Notes: a model not told the origin generated them from the sequence alone. A DNA stretch of 64,000 bases from Lottia gigantea (GCF_000327385.1 NW_008709463.1:1780341-1844340), one strand, 5' to 3'. Positions 12,729 to 26,524 are shown, counted from the stretch's first letter. Made by a program: numbers and translations.

Positions 12729-13488
12729 ATGTTCTGTCATTTAATATTATCTCTACCCCCACAAGTCCTATGCCAGTGCTTTCGTAAACTTGTCAAGAGT
12801 ACCAAGTTACAACCTTTACTCGCTAAATTTGCTTAATGATTAATTGCAGAAAAATAGGATGTAAAACTCTATATTTTCGTGGAACATCATTTCAACAGCA
12901 TAATTATTTCATTTTACCTAGATAATATACTGATATAAAACATTTTCTTATCTTACCTTATTCTAACTAATGGAATCCAAACAAATGAGTCTGATATTTG
13001 AAAAATTGACAAAGGAATGAAGAAAAAGCTAGAAATTCAAAAAAAAACAAATAAGACATTAAAATAAGCTCTTTATGTAACGAAAATAGATCGATATTTG
13101 GAATCAGTCTGTCATATCTATTAGAAAACACATGACCAGAGGATCGGTCGTAAGTAGATTCCAAATTTCTTAAAAACAACTAGAAATGGGTTTCATGATC
13201 AACTTTTATGTCTTCTTTAAATGTCTAAAAGCAAAAGAAACCTTGTCCTGAAATTTAAGAATACAATAGCCTAGAATTTTACTTTTGAATTATTAAAGCT
13301 GCAGTTGATTTATATTTATTCCTTAATTCTGTTTTCTTCAGCTTAAATTTTTTTGGTTGAGGATTGATTACATGTATCAGATTATGTCTCATTGCGAAGT
13401 CGAGATCACCAATCTACAATTCCAACATAAAAATCAGAGGCCAGAAAAAATCTGTAAGTTTTGGACTATTTTTAGTATAGTTCTAGAA
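12729..13488. other. AT-rich intergenic DNA
   Basis: No gene, array or clear repeat recognised. Confidence 0.4.
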
Positions 13489-13655
13489 CGGGGTTCCCAA
13501 CCTGGTGTGTGAGATTAGGGTGTCAGGGGTGTGGCCAACTGGTGTAGGAGAAGAATTTGAGAGAGCATCTCATACCATAACAAATTTTTGGGGGTGTGAA
13601 AGGTCCAGGTGATTGCTCTAGAGGTGTGAAGGCTAAGAAAGGTTGGGAAACACTG
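13489..13655. mobile_element. Short hAT-like MITE
   Basis: Ends CGGGGTTCCCAACCTGG and the inverted GGTTGGGAAACACTGG match the CAGNGGTTCCCAACC ends typical of hAT elements. Interior GGTGTGAAAGGTCCAGGTG. A clear 8-bp target duplication was not found. Confidence 0.65.
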
Positions 13656-14840
13656 GTCTATAATACAGTGAAATAAGAGAAGAATATTCATTCTGCTTAT
13701 CACGGCATATTGTATTGCAATCACCAATAGTATCATTAGAAAGGAGTCAACAACTCTTGGAGCAGTCTATACATTAGTCTAAAAAAACATTGAAATTAGA
13801 GTCGGAAATGACCGGCTATGATAGAAGAATTACAGGTTATAATTATCCTAATTGTCAACATCTTAAATATCTTCATCTTTCTTTTCTCGTTTTTTAAAAC
13901 ACCGTTAAGATTCTAAAAATATCTACAATTCTTACAAAAATACTGTTAGACATTATTGTAAACGTAACAAACTACAAACATTAACTTTTATATTATATCT
14001 TACGATATTTTGTTATTAAAATTCAATATTATTTATAAAAAATACCCATTTATTAGTTCGTATATATAATAAACATAAATATCTACCGTAGAGTTAATAA
14101 CTGATAACTAGGGCTAGGTAAGTAATCAATAACAGACGCAGTGAATTTATTATTATGATCAGTCAAATTAAAATTACACTAAACTTCTGTTCCATTTTTT
14201 ATTAGCGTTTATTTTTAATATAACCACTTCAGTTAACACTCGATAAATTGACTCATATTGCAACTTTAACTAAGTAGTGTCAAGGCTACGAATCCATCCA
14301 TCAGGTGAAATAGTTATATTGGTATTTAGAGAAGGTGTAAGAACATTCCAATCAATTAGAGACATGCTTGTAAATCATCATTATTTCAGTCCACTCAGCT
14401 GTAAATGGGTATGGATAACTTGAGAAAAATCTAATGCCAGTGACAAGCTGCTAGAAAGGAACCTCATAAATCTTAGATATCATCCTTTTAAAAATGGTTG
14501 GCTCTTTCTTTCTTTCAATTGGCCAAATTAGAGGTGGAATGTTAGACAGGACCATGTCACTTTGATGTTATAAACCTAATTCAAATCCATGTAAAATAAA
14601 GAGTCTATGTTTGTCCTCAGGAGTTGAATGTTAGACAGGACCATGTCATCTTGGTGCAAAGACTTGTATAAAAATAAAAGAAAATTATTATTATTAGAAT
14701 CATTAGATCAATAATTCAACTTTGTCTTTTTTTAATATTATAGTAATCACACGAAGAAAAACGACCTATCGTAATGACAATCCATTATTTATAGCAGACG
14801 AAATCAATGAGGTATGTATAAAATCCATTAAATAGATATC
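13656..14840. other. AT-rich intergenic DNA with a SINE fragment
   Basis: 14390-14490 is a copy of the CAGCTGTAAATGGGTATGG element; 14560-14660 has TTAGACAGGACCATGTCA twice. No gene seen. Confidence 0.5.
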
Positions 14841-14842
14841 AT

Positions 14843-15250
14843 GGCAGTGGAATAACTCAGTTAGATTGTCTTCTAATAGATAAAGTGGAAATAGAATAGC
14901 TCAGTCGGTAGCGAGTTAGAGTGTCGTCTGCTAGGTGATTAGATATTATGGGTTTAAATCTTCTTGAAGATAAGCAAAAATTCTGATTCTATGATCAATT
15001 CTTATGAAAGTAATCCTGGTGTAATCACAAATTAAATGTTAACCGCCATGATGCTTCAAATAATGTCACATTGCCATCTTGTATAACATAAATATTATGA
15101 CAGGGGAACAGCTTAGCTAGTTCGATTGTCGTCTTCTCGGTGTGCTGGTATTCTGGGTTCGAATATGACAATATTTTAGTATTTTTAATCAGGCTATAAT
15201 ACTAACGATATAAATTCTTACACGGGTACTAATCATGATACCGGTATATC
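14843..15250 (+). mobile_element. Two or three tRNA-like SINE heads
   Basis: GGAATAGCTCAGTCGGTAGC with TGGGTTTAAATC at 14888-14960, GGGGAACAGCTTAGCTAG with CTGGGTTCGAATATG at 15102-15165, and a weaker copy at 14845. They have box A/B-like motifs but do not fold as complete tRNAs. Confidence 0.6.
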
Positions 15251-18200
15251 TGTATATCACCCAGTCCTAGCCCTGATATACTTTAACACATAAAAAGTGA
15301 GAATAGACGAAATCCAGTGTCCGGTGCAGTGTTGGATTATCTATATAGTAGAAGCGAATCATGTCTGCACCGTGTCCGGACAAGTACCTTGTGCGTTAAC
15401 TACTTCTATTTTCGTTTTTATCGATTATGCTGCATCAGACACAAAACCTTGTCTATTCCTGGCCTTAGTCAGAATTGAAACTGATAAAGGCATTAGGATA
15501 AGAAAGAGAATATCTAAACGACTGTACGCCTTTAACACATTGTCTTATTTTTCATCTTGATAATTCATCCCTAACATCAATCAATAAAATTATTCTACAG
15601 CATAACATGCAGAATCTATATACTACAAGGCTATGTCATACATAATTAATACATCTAAATAACTTCACAAACAGACACACAAATCCATATTTTACAAGTA
15701 TAACAACTTTGGTTCTAGAGGATCTAGAGCCAACAGAATACAGTTCACAGAAATTCTAAAGCATCTACATTTTACAAGGGACTCTATTGTTGTTTAACAA
15801 AATGTCATGTGATTGTTAAATTCTAAATCATTAGTATCTTGAATAGAAAAGTTAGCTAATTAATGTTGTTTGGCTGATAAAACAGCTTAGGTTCTTATGT
15901 CAAGAAGACAGGTCAGATGTAATCATTGGCTAACTGAGCAACTGCAGAGGGGTTAAGTCGATTTTTTTCTATAAGCTGACAGAGCTAATTTTCAACTTCT
16001 TGTAAAATTGTTTACACATTTTCTTTAGTGTTAATTATGACAACCTTTGATGCTAGGTAAAAAAATTCTACAGAACACAATTCAAGGAAGAATGGTGTCA
16101 GATCATGGATGGAACCTGCAGAAAAAAAAACATGAAACCAAACATGATATTATGTATTTAAAAGGAGAAAAATAAAGTTCTTGTTACATTTCCTGGAACG
16201 GTCTCTTTAATTTGTTCAAAAGCTAATATATCACAATGAAATGCCAACTTTAATTCTATTTCTAAAGTCAGGATGCATTTTTGTTTTCTTAAAATTTTAA
16301 CAAAAAGGAATTTTAATTGATTCCACTGGAACCCTGCAAGTCTTTGAATAAAATAAGATTTGTGGCATAGTTATAATTAGAATTCTTGTGAATTCTACAG
16401 ATCACATACTGTTACAATTTATAACATTGTAAGAATTACTAATTTCCAATACTAGTATTTTTGTTGTGTTGTCTATACGAAGATAATATTAATATAATTT
16501 CCTTATTTAAAGATGGGTTTCTCTATTGTTTAGTGTTAAATTAAGCAAACTATTTGATTCATTGATGTTTTTTTATGAATTATCATGTATTCTTATTGCA
16601 TATAATATATTTTAACCAATCTAAATGTCCATGTATGTACAGTCTTATATTCCTTATTTAATATGTTACAGAAGTGTAAAGAAACTAAAACAAATTAACA
16701 TACTCAATGTACAAACAAAACATGTTAAAACAAGAGTAGGCCTACTATAAGTACAACTGCACTCAGACAGCTGTTTGTACCAACTCTAAAATGCCACAAA
16801 TCATCTGTTTACTGTCAAAGGTGTCTAAAAGTGCTGAATGCATACACAATAGTGCCCTTGGCCCTTTCACTTTCAGGTTCTCTGACATTGAAAGTTCCTT
16901 CCAGCACCACTGACCTTCAAGATTAATAAGAATATTTATTAATTAGAATAGTTGACACATGATACAGATCAATAAAAGAGATTATTCATCATTACCAGAA
17001 TAACACTTGACAAGTAGATATATTTTCTTGTCAAATCTTTTTTAGGTAATCTGAACACACGATGGATGGTTAAATAGATTTCTATCATCTTTAACAATCA
17101 GTAGTGATGCCAGTGGGGGTACAGGGAGGGTATCTGCCCTTCAAGATAAATTGTTTGCCCTCAGTGGTGTAATTAAGGTTGGACCATTGGGCCATAGACA
17201 CCCAAAGCCTGTGTAAGGTATTATTTTGAAGTAAAAATTAAACTCTCTAAATGATCAAAATTCATCTTGGATCATCTGAAATCTGTTGGCTTCTCGAGTC
17301 GTCTGGCAGCCCCCTAACACCGGCCTCATCGGCTTTGGCATTTTGAGCCTTGCCTCAAAGAGAGACATCTCTCATTTTTGGTCTGCACTTTGGGGATTTT
17401 CCAGAAATGCTCCTGTTTGTTCTGTTTTCAAAAGAAATTTTAGAATAGTTTTGTATAGATGTATATCTGGGCCAATGCTTCTATTTCATTATTCCAAATT
17501 TTTATCAGACTGAAAGTTGGAATGGTTCAAAGTCCCTGAAAAAGATAAAAAATTAAAAAAACCTCTTTACAGAATTAAGATATATCCTTGTTTGAAAGTT
17601 AAAAAGATGAGTCGTCTTTTCTTTAGACTATGCTGCCATATAAAGAAAAGACTTTTATACAAGTAGAAAGTGAAATTCCTAGTTTAGTGTATTTCTAGTA
17701 CTTCTGAAGACCATTTACATATATTCAAGACTCAAATCAAACCCTGGAAATGCTGAATCTGTTCTTTTAATGATACATTTGATGATAGCAGCATGTCATT
17801 AGACAACACGTTTCATTTTCCGGTTTATTTCCAAGGTGACACTAATAGTAATTTATATTCATAGATTTCAAACAATTCTAATTCATTTTTTTCATGAGAG
17901 AAAATGCGGAAAGATATCAATTTCAAATGGAATTTCAAAAACAATCTACGATTCATTTCATACAGTTGATTTTTAATGTCTTTATTACAGATTCTATACA
18001 ACAAGTAAAAAATGAGTTTAAAGGTTATTAACCTGCAATCATTGACCTATTTTTTTTCCTATTTGAGCTGTAATTTGAGAAAAAAATTCAATAAAAGATA
18101 ATTCAAAAGTTTTAGGTTATTCTTCCAAAACGGCTTGCATACCTGTAAGCTCTAGTTTAGAAAAATAGAGAATTTTTTTTTACGGCGAAATTCCTAGATC

Positions 18201-18432
18201 ATCCTCCTTTAACTTTGCTCTACATATTTCCAATACACTCAATTGAATTAAACAGTCAAGTTGACATGGGGAAATCTACAACTAAATATACCAACTAATA
18301 TAAGTACAAGCTAGTAGTCGACCGATAAGAATGTAATCATGTTTGATACTAGAAAAATTATACAGTCATATTTCGAGTGAATGACCCAAAAACATTTATA
18401 ATACTTGTAGATACATAGTTTTACATGACGAA
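15251..18432. other. Intergenic DNA; possible but unproven minus-strand exons
   Basis: 17560-17770 is a TTAAAGRGACA MITE fragment (TCAGAAGTACTAG in reverse). Minus-strand open pieces at about 16808-16910, 16020-16110 and 15918-15990 look faintly protein-like but lack good splice support. A plus ORF at 15297-15560 is unrecognised. No firm gene. Confidence 0.35.
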
Positions 18433-18885
18433 ACTTACAGAGTAATAGATAGTAAATGTACAGAGTAATTGCTAGTAAATGTACAGAGTAATAGATAGTA
18501 AATGTACAGAGTAATTGCTAGTAAATGTACAGAGTAACAGCTAGTAAATGTACAGAGTAATTGCTAGTAAATGTACAGAGTAATTGCTAGTAAATGTACA
18601 GAGTAATTGCTAGTAAATGTACAGAGTAATTGCTAGTAAATGTACAATGTACAGCTGGAAATGTACTGATGAACAGTTAGTAAATGTACATAGTAACACA
18701 TAGTAAATGTACAAAGTAACTACTAGTAAATGTACAAAGTAATAGCTAGTAAATGTAAAGAATAACAGCAAGTAAATGTTAAGAATAACAGCTAGTAAAT
18801 GTAAAGAATAACAGCTAGTAAATGTAAAGAATAACAGCTAGTAAATGTAAAGAATAACAGCTAGTAAATGTACAAAGTTACAGCT
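18430..18885. repeat. 23-bp minisatellite, about 19 units
   Basis: Unit AGTAATTGCTAGTAAATGTA plus CAG. The 3' third changes to AAGAATAACAGCTAGTAAAT. The last unit decays into unique sequence. Confidence 0.92.
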
Positions 18886-21800
18886 AGAAAACCAAATGAA
18901 ATACATTTTTCTCAGACTCAAAATATCAAGTTGGCCATTGGCTGATGTAGTTAATCACACATAAAATAATAACTTCCAAATCCTTGTGACAACAGAATAT
19001 GTTAATTCAATCAGATGAAAAGGTATTTCAGTCCATTCAGATGAAAAGGTATTTCAGTCCATTCAGATTTTAACTTCAATACGATATTTCATATGTTAAC
19101 TTTTTAAACAAACTAGGAATTAACCTTATACAATCTATACATGGCTACAAATGAAAGTGGGTGGAATAAACTTCCAAATACCCTAATGAAAAAAAAAACA
19201 TAATACCCTTACCTTACTAAGGCAATCCATCCACTCACAAAGAGATACTGGTATTAAAATGTCAGCTATTGAAATAAATTAGCTACTGTACAGTCTATAT
19301 GTATACTATAAATGTATGTACCAGTATATAATAGAAATGGAGAATTGAACTTTCAAAGATCCAAATAACCATAATGAGGCCATCCATCCATTCATATAAT
19401 CACTTCAAAGAGACATACTAACATTAGCTATACGAGAAAAGAAGCTATGAAATTCTGTGCAGAATTTCATTTAAAATCAATAATTGAAAATTAAAATGTG
19501 GAAGATTCTGAAGGGTGGATTCAATTAGAATTCATAACAATGGTTGAGGTTTACAATCATATCTGTATATGAAAATCTACAATATGTTTCCATCAAAACG
19601 ATACGTTTCACAAAGTTTGTTAAAGTGCCCTAACATCAAAGCGATCAATAGTTCCTTATTGTTGCAAAAAACAAGAAAAGAGGTCATAAGTTTCGAACTG
19701 ATAATCTAGATTCACGTATAGACCTAGTTGTTCTTGTAAGGTGCCTTCACATCATAGCGATCACCATTTGCATATGGTTGATAATAAGAATAGCGGTAAT
19801 AAATTGCGACTCTCACGCAAGCGAGAACTTATGGCTACTTTCATTACTGGCAACCATACACAACTGGTAATCACTATGGTGCGAGGGCCTTCAATTGTCA
19901 TCATAACCTTGTCAGCCAGTGCTTTTTTGAAAATATTAATCTCATTTCACACGAAAGCTTGTGTCCTACTTTATCATTAGGATTAAAGAACACCAAGCTG
20001 TGTATTATGATTTTGCCAGTGCTGTGATGAAAATTCACTTCAGGCCACTGGAAACTGGAAACAAGACCAAAACATATCCTATGGCTGTTGATTTTCAAGG
20101 CCAAGATAATGATTATCCCCATGTGTACAGGTATCGTAACTTGTATTCCTTATTGTTTAAAGATACAGTCAAAAATTTGAGGCATAAATGCTATATCACT
20201 TAGCTAAAACCTTCCAGTTTCTGAGACTAAAGTATGATTGGTCAAACGGATGGTGAACCTGTCCCTTTCATTCCTAAACAGATGTCGCCGAGAGATAACG
20301 TCAAAAAATAGAATTTTATATCATATGTAAAAAAGAAAAGGTAAATGATATTAAAATTCACTGTCATTCAGAGAAGTTAAAAACTTGTCTACTCTTATCT
20401 AACATTAGCTATTCTAAACCTGATAAGAATAATACCCTTACAAAATAGAAATTATCCATATAAAATACAAGACAAAAGTGCACTTTTTCGCGATAAATCA
20501 TCATTGTATTTTATTTGTGTGCGTTAATGGTGGTACGATATATAATTGGTAAATGGATACCTCAAGATGTGACGGTCTACATGTCACGATGCGCGTATTG
20601 TATTGCATGGTCTGTATCAATACTTGACGATACCAGACAACAAATATGTATACAGCCTATCAATATGTCATTCAAATGTATGAAATGTATTGATAAACAT
20701 AGCAACAGTAAACTAATAGTAATATTATTCCATTATCTGTAAATATACATGACATGACATTACAGTGGTGGTTGTTGAGTTGACTGTATTTACCGGTCAT
20801 GTCAGATACAGTTAAAGAAATGTTTGATCAAGGCAATAAAAAATCCATACCAGCAAGACAATTCTATCAATCAAAAATCTTGTCCAAAGTATGGCAAAAT
20901 CAAGAATAAAAACAGTGCATTAGTTTACTGGTAATGCTTCAGAAACTGCCTATAGCCAAACTAGGATTATAGGTATTCTGGCTTCGTAGCCACAAATATG
21001 TTAATATACAGCAGTAAAAATTCATTTAAAGTTTGATAATTCATGACCTATATTTTGTTGATAAACCATATATTGTGGTACATATCTGATCGTGACATGG
21101 TTGGCAATACCCACATCACATTTATTAAATCTTTTTTTTTAATCAAATCTGTCAGTTTTGACCTGGATTTTACCAATGCATCACCTTTTTTTTTAATTCA
21201 TTTCCTTATAACTGTTTTTTCCAAATCTGATTTTCTTGTGTACATCTTTCAGTTTTATCTCTGCTTTCAGACTATTATAATTTTATGAATATTTCAAAAT
21301 AAACCATGTAAATAAGAAAACATTCAGCTTCAACTCTATCAGGAAGTCACAAAATTTATAACAGATAACAAGGCTGCTTCCAGGTGATAACCACCATGGC
21401 CATAAAGCATTTCTCATGCTCAGCTTAGGTTTTACTCAAATTCATAATGCCCCCATCTTCAAGAAAGGGTAAAATAAATCCAGAAACATTGTGCAGTAAT
21501 TTATAGTTTGATATATAATTTTCTTTGACACAATCAGTTTGGCACCTGTAATAGCTGATTCAAATTTATATGAAAAGTATGAAAAGAGGTTTGTGGCCCC
21601 GGAGCCTGTATACAAATCCAAGTTTGGATATAAGCTTTTTGAGAAGTATTACTGGAACTAGTTAATAACTAGCTGTACCTTGGTCATACATTTTATAACT
21701 GACAGCCCTGACTGTCATGGCATGTACACCTTGATTTAATGTGGCACAGGCTAGTCTAATGTGGTTGTCTCAAGAAAAAACTCTGAGAAACAGCATGATT

Positions 21801-22173
21801 TAAGTTCAGTTATAATATTTCTAATGTGTTTGTTATGTTAACAGTTCTAATGGTTATTAAACACAAGTTGTATACATGTAATATATATGTAGGGCAAGTA
21901 GACACGATAAAGGAGTGAGCTATTTATATAAATTTGAAGTAGACTGTGTACTCAAATTCATTCGGTCTCTGGTACATGAGTGAAGTAAGGCAAGGTACCA
22001 GTACTGTTTTTTTTTTTTAAAGACTAGAAGGGATAGGCTGTCATCAGATTAACTTAGGGCAGGGCCTGAGGTCTTAGTGCGGTTTTGTAAATTGTAAGTA
22101 AACCCTTTGGCTTAAGATAATAAAGAAAGTAAGACATAGGTTATTGATGAAAAATTATATCAGACTGACTTAC
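18886..22173. other. Intergenic or intronic DNA
   Basis: 19017-19072 is a 28-bp duplication (CAGATGAAAAGGTATTTCAG). 19150-19260 and 19330-19440 are related to each other (CATCCATCCA, AAAGAGA). 19740-19892 is a MITE, listed separately. If the exon at 22174 is real this stretch would be its intron. No other gene evidence. Confidence 0.4.
19739..19892. mobile_element. MITE with GGTGCCYTCACACCATAG ends
   Basis: Left AGGTGCCTTCACATCATAGC and right CACTATGGTGCGAGGGCC are inverted over about 27 bases. A second copy is at 46563-46734; a decayed left end (GTGCCCTAACATCAAAGCG) is at 19625. Confidence 0.75.
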
Positions 22174-22317
22174 CACAGAAGCAGGGCCAGGGGACAGAAC
22201 TGTATCTTCATTTTCAGCTGCAATATCGACATCAGTTTCTAATACATCATCTGGTATCTCAGTTACATCTGCAGTTGTACTGGTGGTAGTATCCATCTCA
22301 ACGTCAATGTCATCCAT
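22174..22317 (-). CDS. Probable first coding exon of an unidentified gene
   Basis: The start ATG at 22317 (MDDIDVEMD) opens 48 clean codons ending at a strong donor GTGGTAAGT; the exon ends at 22174 in phase 0. The peptide is acidic and Ser/Thr-rich, like the disordered N-terminus of a nuclear protein (EIPDDVLETDVDIAAENED). No family is recognised. A second exon was not found to the left; introns in this AT-rich, repeat-filled stretch could be long. It could also be a chance ORF. Confidence 0.45.
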
Positions 22318-23260
22318 TTTAGAAAGAATATTTGGTGTATTTTAGGGCCTATTCCTAATGGCCTATCAACTTATAAATCGAATGTCGGCTGTTTTTCTTG
22401 ACACAGAAAATCGGAGATGAGTGAGGTGTCACATACGAATTCATAAAGTCATATCAGGTCAACGTACTAGTGGCTTACTAACAAAATAACTGAACGAATG
22501 AATGAAATGAACGATGAAAAAGACACAAAATTAGCCTACTTCAAGCTGTCCCACGTACACTATCTACGTCAACAACTCTATGGCAATCAAATCCATGCCT
22601 AACCCAAGTTTTGGACCAGCTTTTTCACTCCATTATATAAGAATCAATTATAGTAAACATCTTTTTAATAACTAACTTATATCAGTAAATTACAGCACCA
22701 AAATACCTCCATTGACCTACGATGTACCATCTTTGGTTTTCAACACAGAAGAGTCGAGAACGACCTTGACATATTAACCTCTATACTTATTATTCAGAAC
22801 ATTCAAAACTTTCGTAAATTGGTCTTTCTAAAATTATCTCGAATACAATTGTCTAATATTATAAATTTGGGAACAATCTATTTTTAGATATCTTTTAGTT
22901 ATACTGAAAATGCGATATTACAGAAATGCCTTAATTGATCTGTAGGAGTCAATTGTGCAATTGTGAGAAACATTTAGCAGTAGGCCCTTGGGTATGTAAG
23001 ACTACAGGCCATGTCTATACTAAAAGGCCAACGGAAATATCTGTGTTTAATGTCTTATATGTATAACAAAGGGTGATTTAAATTTGGATGAAAGAAGTGG
23101 CTTACTCTTGTTTGTTGTGATATTTAGTAAAAATAATATATATATTGGCCTAACATCATTGTGTGAAGGTTTGAAGGCCTATGAGTTTCCAAATCCTAAC
23201 TTATGTACTCCATTACATAACTTCATCCTATATACTAATACTAGCTTACATCATCATTTA
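22318..23260. other. Upstream flank, no feature
   Basis: It would hold the promoter of the 22.2-kb exon. No TATA or clear repeat seen. Confidence 0.3.
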
Positions 23261-23262
23261 TT

Positions 23263-23580
23263 AACCTTATCATTGATCATCATGATCATGTATTATCCTT
23301 ATAATTTATCATTGATCATCATGATCATGTATTATCCTTATAATTTATCATTGATCATCATTATCATGTATTATCCTTATAATTTATCATTGATCATCAT
23401 GATCATGTATTATCCTTATAATTTATCATTGATCATCATGATCATGTATTATCCTTATAATTTATCATTGATCATCATGATCATGTATTATCCTTATAAT
23501 TTATCATTGATTATCATTATCATGTATTATCCTTATAATTTATCATTGATCATCATTATCATGTATTATCCTTATCATTT
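23263..23580. repeat. 39-bp minisatellite, 8 units
   Basis: Unit TTATCATTGATCATCATGAT plus CATGTATTATCCTTATAAT. It contains the palindrome TGATCATCATGATCA. A plus frame reads as a 13-residue repeat (LSLIIMIMYYPYN), taken as a by-product. Confidence 0.93.
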
Positions 23581-24060
23581 TTGAATTATCATCATTATCA
23601 TGTATATCAATTATCATCATTATCATGTATATCAATTATCATCATTATCATGTATATCAATTATCATCATTATCATGTATATCAATTATCATCATTATCA
23701 TGTATATCAATTATCATCATTATCATTTATTATCCTCATCATTTTTATCAATTATCATCATTTTCATGTATTATAATTATCATTTCTTATATTTATCATT
23801 AATCATCATATATCATTCATATTATATATCATTACCATAAAGATCAATAGGTCTATCATCAATTTATCATTCTTCTTCATTTATCATCATCATAGTCTTC
23901 ATCATCATTTCCCATTTATCATTAGTTTATCATATTCATCAACATCATTCACAATTTATCACACCATTTATCTTTAGTTTATCATTCTTCACCATACATC
24001 ATCATTTAGCATTCATCTACAATTATCATTTTTATTATCATCATCTTGCATAATCATCAC
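23581..24060. repeat. 25-bp array running into (ATC)n-like simple sequence
   Basis: Six units of ATTATCATCATTATCATG plus TATATCA, then about 300 bp of degenerate TCATCATTTATC sequence. It follows the 39-bp array directly and shares its ATCATCAT motif. Confidence 0.9.
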
Positions 24061-24709
24061 ACATCATTGGATGTATTATCAGTTTATTATTTTTATCATT
24101 ATCATTTAGCCTATTTTTATAATAAAAAGTCTACAACTGTAATTGTAATGAATATAAAAGTATGGTATAAAATCAAAATAACTCTATGTTTTTATTCCAT
24201 TAGTATTGAAATCTTAGAATTGGAATCAAACAAGATAGCTGGGGAAACACAAAAAAAATATAAAAGAAAATATGAGAGAAAAATAGATTAATTATACCCC
24301 ACAGCATATAGACAATTTAATATGATGAAACCTTAGAAAAACACTTTGAAATCATACAAGTTTCAATCTTCAAGCGAAACGAAATGGATAGAAGTATTGT
24401 TTCATAAACAAAAAATATCACCATACATGAAGTATACATGGCACTATAGATTCTGATGTAATTTAATGAGACATTTCAGTGAAATGTGGGTAAAAAATAA
24501 CAGAAAAAACAAATCACAAAGATTTATTTGAATCAAAGGGTACAGACATTTACCTGAAACAACTTGTCAATGAAAGTAATTCATCAACAATATATTCCTC
24601 AAGTCAAGAAAATCGATCAAATTAATTTTTATTTTACCTTATTTAGATTAATCTAATTCACAAAAAATGTCTAATGTCTACCAATAGTTCTACAAGTGGC
24701 TTTATTCAT
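24061..24709. other. AT-rich intergenic DNA
   Basis: Nothing recognised. Confidence 0.4.
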
Positions 24710-25150
24710 TATTCCAGTCGACCCAGCTGTAAATGCGTAAGCAGAGCCTGGGAAAGATCAATGCCAAGAGGTTTGGCCAAGAACCAGCTGGTAGAAAGGA
24801 TCCTTAACTGTAAACCTAAGTTGTTATCCTTGTAAAATATAGAATCATCTCCCTGGCAGTATTGGATCTCTAATGTGCTACTGTTAATGAATGAATCAAA
24901 AAAATCTGTGGTATCCATTTTCATCTTCACAATGTCAACGTATTACAACACTTATACCTTGACTGCAATAGTCACCTTGCAGCAATTTGATTGGATTGTA
25001 CGTTAGTGAATACAGCCAATCAGTTTCCTCTACCGAAAGTGTGTAAACCTAAGCCGTAATGTTTACAGCTTTTCTATCAAGGGCTCTGAATGGCTGTATT
25101 TTAATCCAATCAAATTACTGCATTCCATGATAGAAAAAAGATGTACATTT
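24710..25150. mobile_element. SINE-like copy joined to a MITE copy
   Basis: 24714-24860 is a good copy of the CCCAGCTGTAAATGCG element (AGAACCAGCTGGTAGAAAGG). 24922-25145 is a CTTCACAATGTCAACG MITE with TTTGATTGGATTGTACG and AATCCAATCAAATTAC inside; its right end is lost. Confidence 0.65.
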
Positions 25151-25369
25151 GTATATATTTATAGAGAATTTACATTTCATACTTAATAAATCGACTGTCA
25201 GTCTTCGTTTATTTCAGTATTACATAATTAAAAAATGCATTTCCTTAATACTTAATTTATAATTGTCAACAGCCATCCTTTTACCCTAGATTCACTTCAA
25301 GATCCAAATTTTTTAACTTATTAGACAAAAATATTATTTTGATTTTGATGTCCTCTTTTAAGTCGTGTT

Positions 25370-25690
25370 TTAAGCTTTAAATATTTTTTTAAATTGTTTT
25401 TTTAGGCTCTAAGATGGCTTTAAATATTTTTTTAAATTGTTTTTTTAGGCTCTAAGATGGCTTTAAATATTTTTTTAAATTGTTTTTTTAGGCTCTAAGA
25501 TGGCTTTAAATATTTTTTTAATTGTTTTTTAGGCTTTAAGATGGCTTTTACAAATTTTTTTTATTGTTTTTAAGGCTTTAGATTTTTTAAAATTGTTTTT
25601 AAGCCTTTAAGATGGCTATAAATATTTTTTCAATTGTTATTTAGGCTTTAAGATGGCTTTAAATATTTTGTTTAAAAATAGTTTTTTTCG
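25370..25690. repeat. 43-bp T-rich minisatellite, about 8 units
   Basis: Unit AGGCTCTAAGATGGCTTTAA plus an A/T-rich ATATTTTTTTAAATTG run. The first three units are nearly identical and later ones shorten and diverge. Confidence 0.9.
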
Positions 25691-26515
25691 GCATGGAAAA
25701 CTTTGCCTAAATTCTAATAGTTGCATTTAATACTCCCTTGGTCTTAAAAAGCCAAAATACTTCTACCAAAAGAAGTGAATTGTTCGTTCAGTCGACAAAC
25801 CTACTATTTTGATAGTCTGCAAGGCCTCTCTGGTACACCCTATGTTGTTGAATGTTGCCCCCAAGGAGTACTATAGTACCTTAGGGTAGGAAAAATGATT
25901 ATTGATAATAAGATCTAAATCCTATTCAAACATTGAATCAATGAAAATAAAACATTTTATTATTATTTTCATTTCCTGATTCTACTTTCTCTTCTTGTCA
26001 ACGCTTCATAATTCTCCTTCGATTTTTAGAAAAAACAATTGATTATTACAAAATCAGATAAATAACCAAGCTTATTATTATTATTTATAATGTTTCCATG
26101 GAGTTCTGATTTATTTATACTATATTAAGAATTAGAGGTAAACTAGGCTACTGTCATTATCTATAAAAACAAATAGTTTATTGGAGTCAAGATTTTAAAG
26201 GTATACAGTTTTAAATTTTTATAATGATTTACAGTAGCTTATAGAATTTTCGAATGCATGTAGCATGAATTCTATAACGCCCTTATGGCCAAACGGTTGG
26301 TGAGTTCTGTTAAGAATTAAAAGACAGAAATTGAAAGATATATCTCTTTAAGACCTTGTACTATTACAAGCTATCATATTATGTTGAATGGAACTGACAG
26401 ACAGACAGCCTTGATAATGTAAAACTATGTATGTGGGCAAAAGACTCTATTGTATGGTTCTCACTTTAATGGAGACATGATTACCAGTCTGTGACTTCCT
26501 GCTAGCTAGATATAT
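25691..26515. other. AT-rich intergenic DNA
   Basis: Nothing recognised apart from a (TA)n run at 26512-26524. Confidence 0.4.
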
Positions 26516-26524
26516 ATATATATA

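Noticed and set aside
14888-15165. Functional tRNA genes
   Set aside because: Box A/B-like motifs are present but the acceptor and anticodon arms do not pair properly; they fit SINE heads.
15918-16910. Candidate 3' exons of the 22.2-kb gene on minus (NPSAVAQLANDYI, VVLEGTFNVREPESERAKG)
   Set aside because: The peptides look plausible, but acceptors lack pyrimidine tracts, one lacks a donor, and no family match ties them together.
18430-18885. CRISPR-like regular array
   Set aside because: No unique spacers and no repeat-spacer alternation; eukaryotic context. The same applies to the other arrays.
23084-23584. 166-codon hydrophobic repeat ORF
   Set aside because: It is the translation of the 39-bp array with a short unique lead; no membrane-protein family fits.
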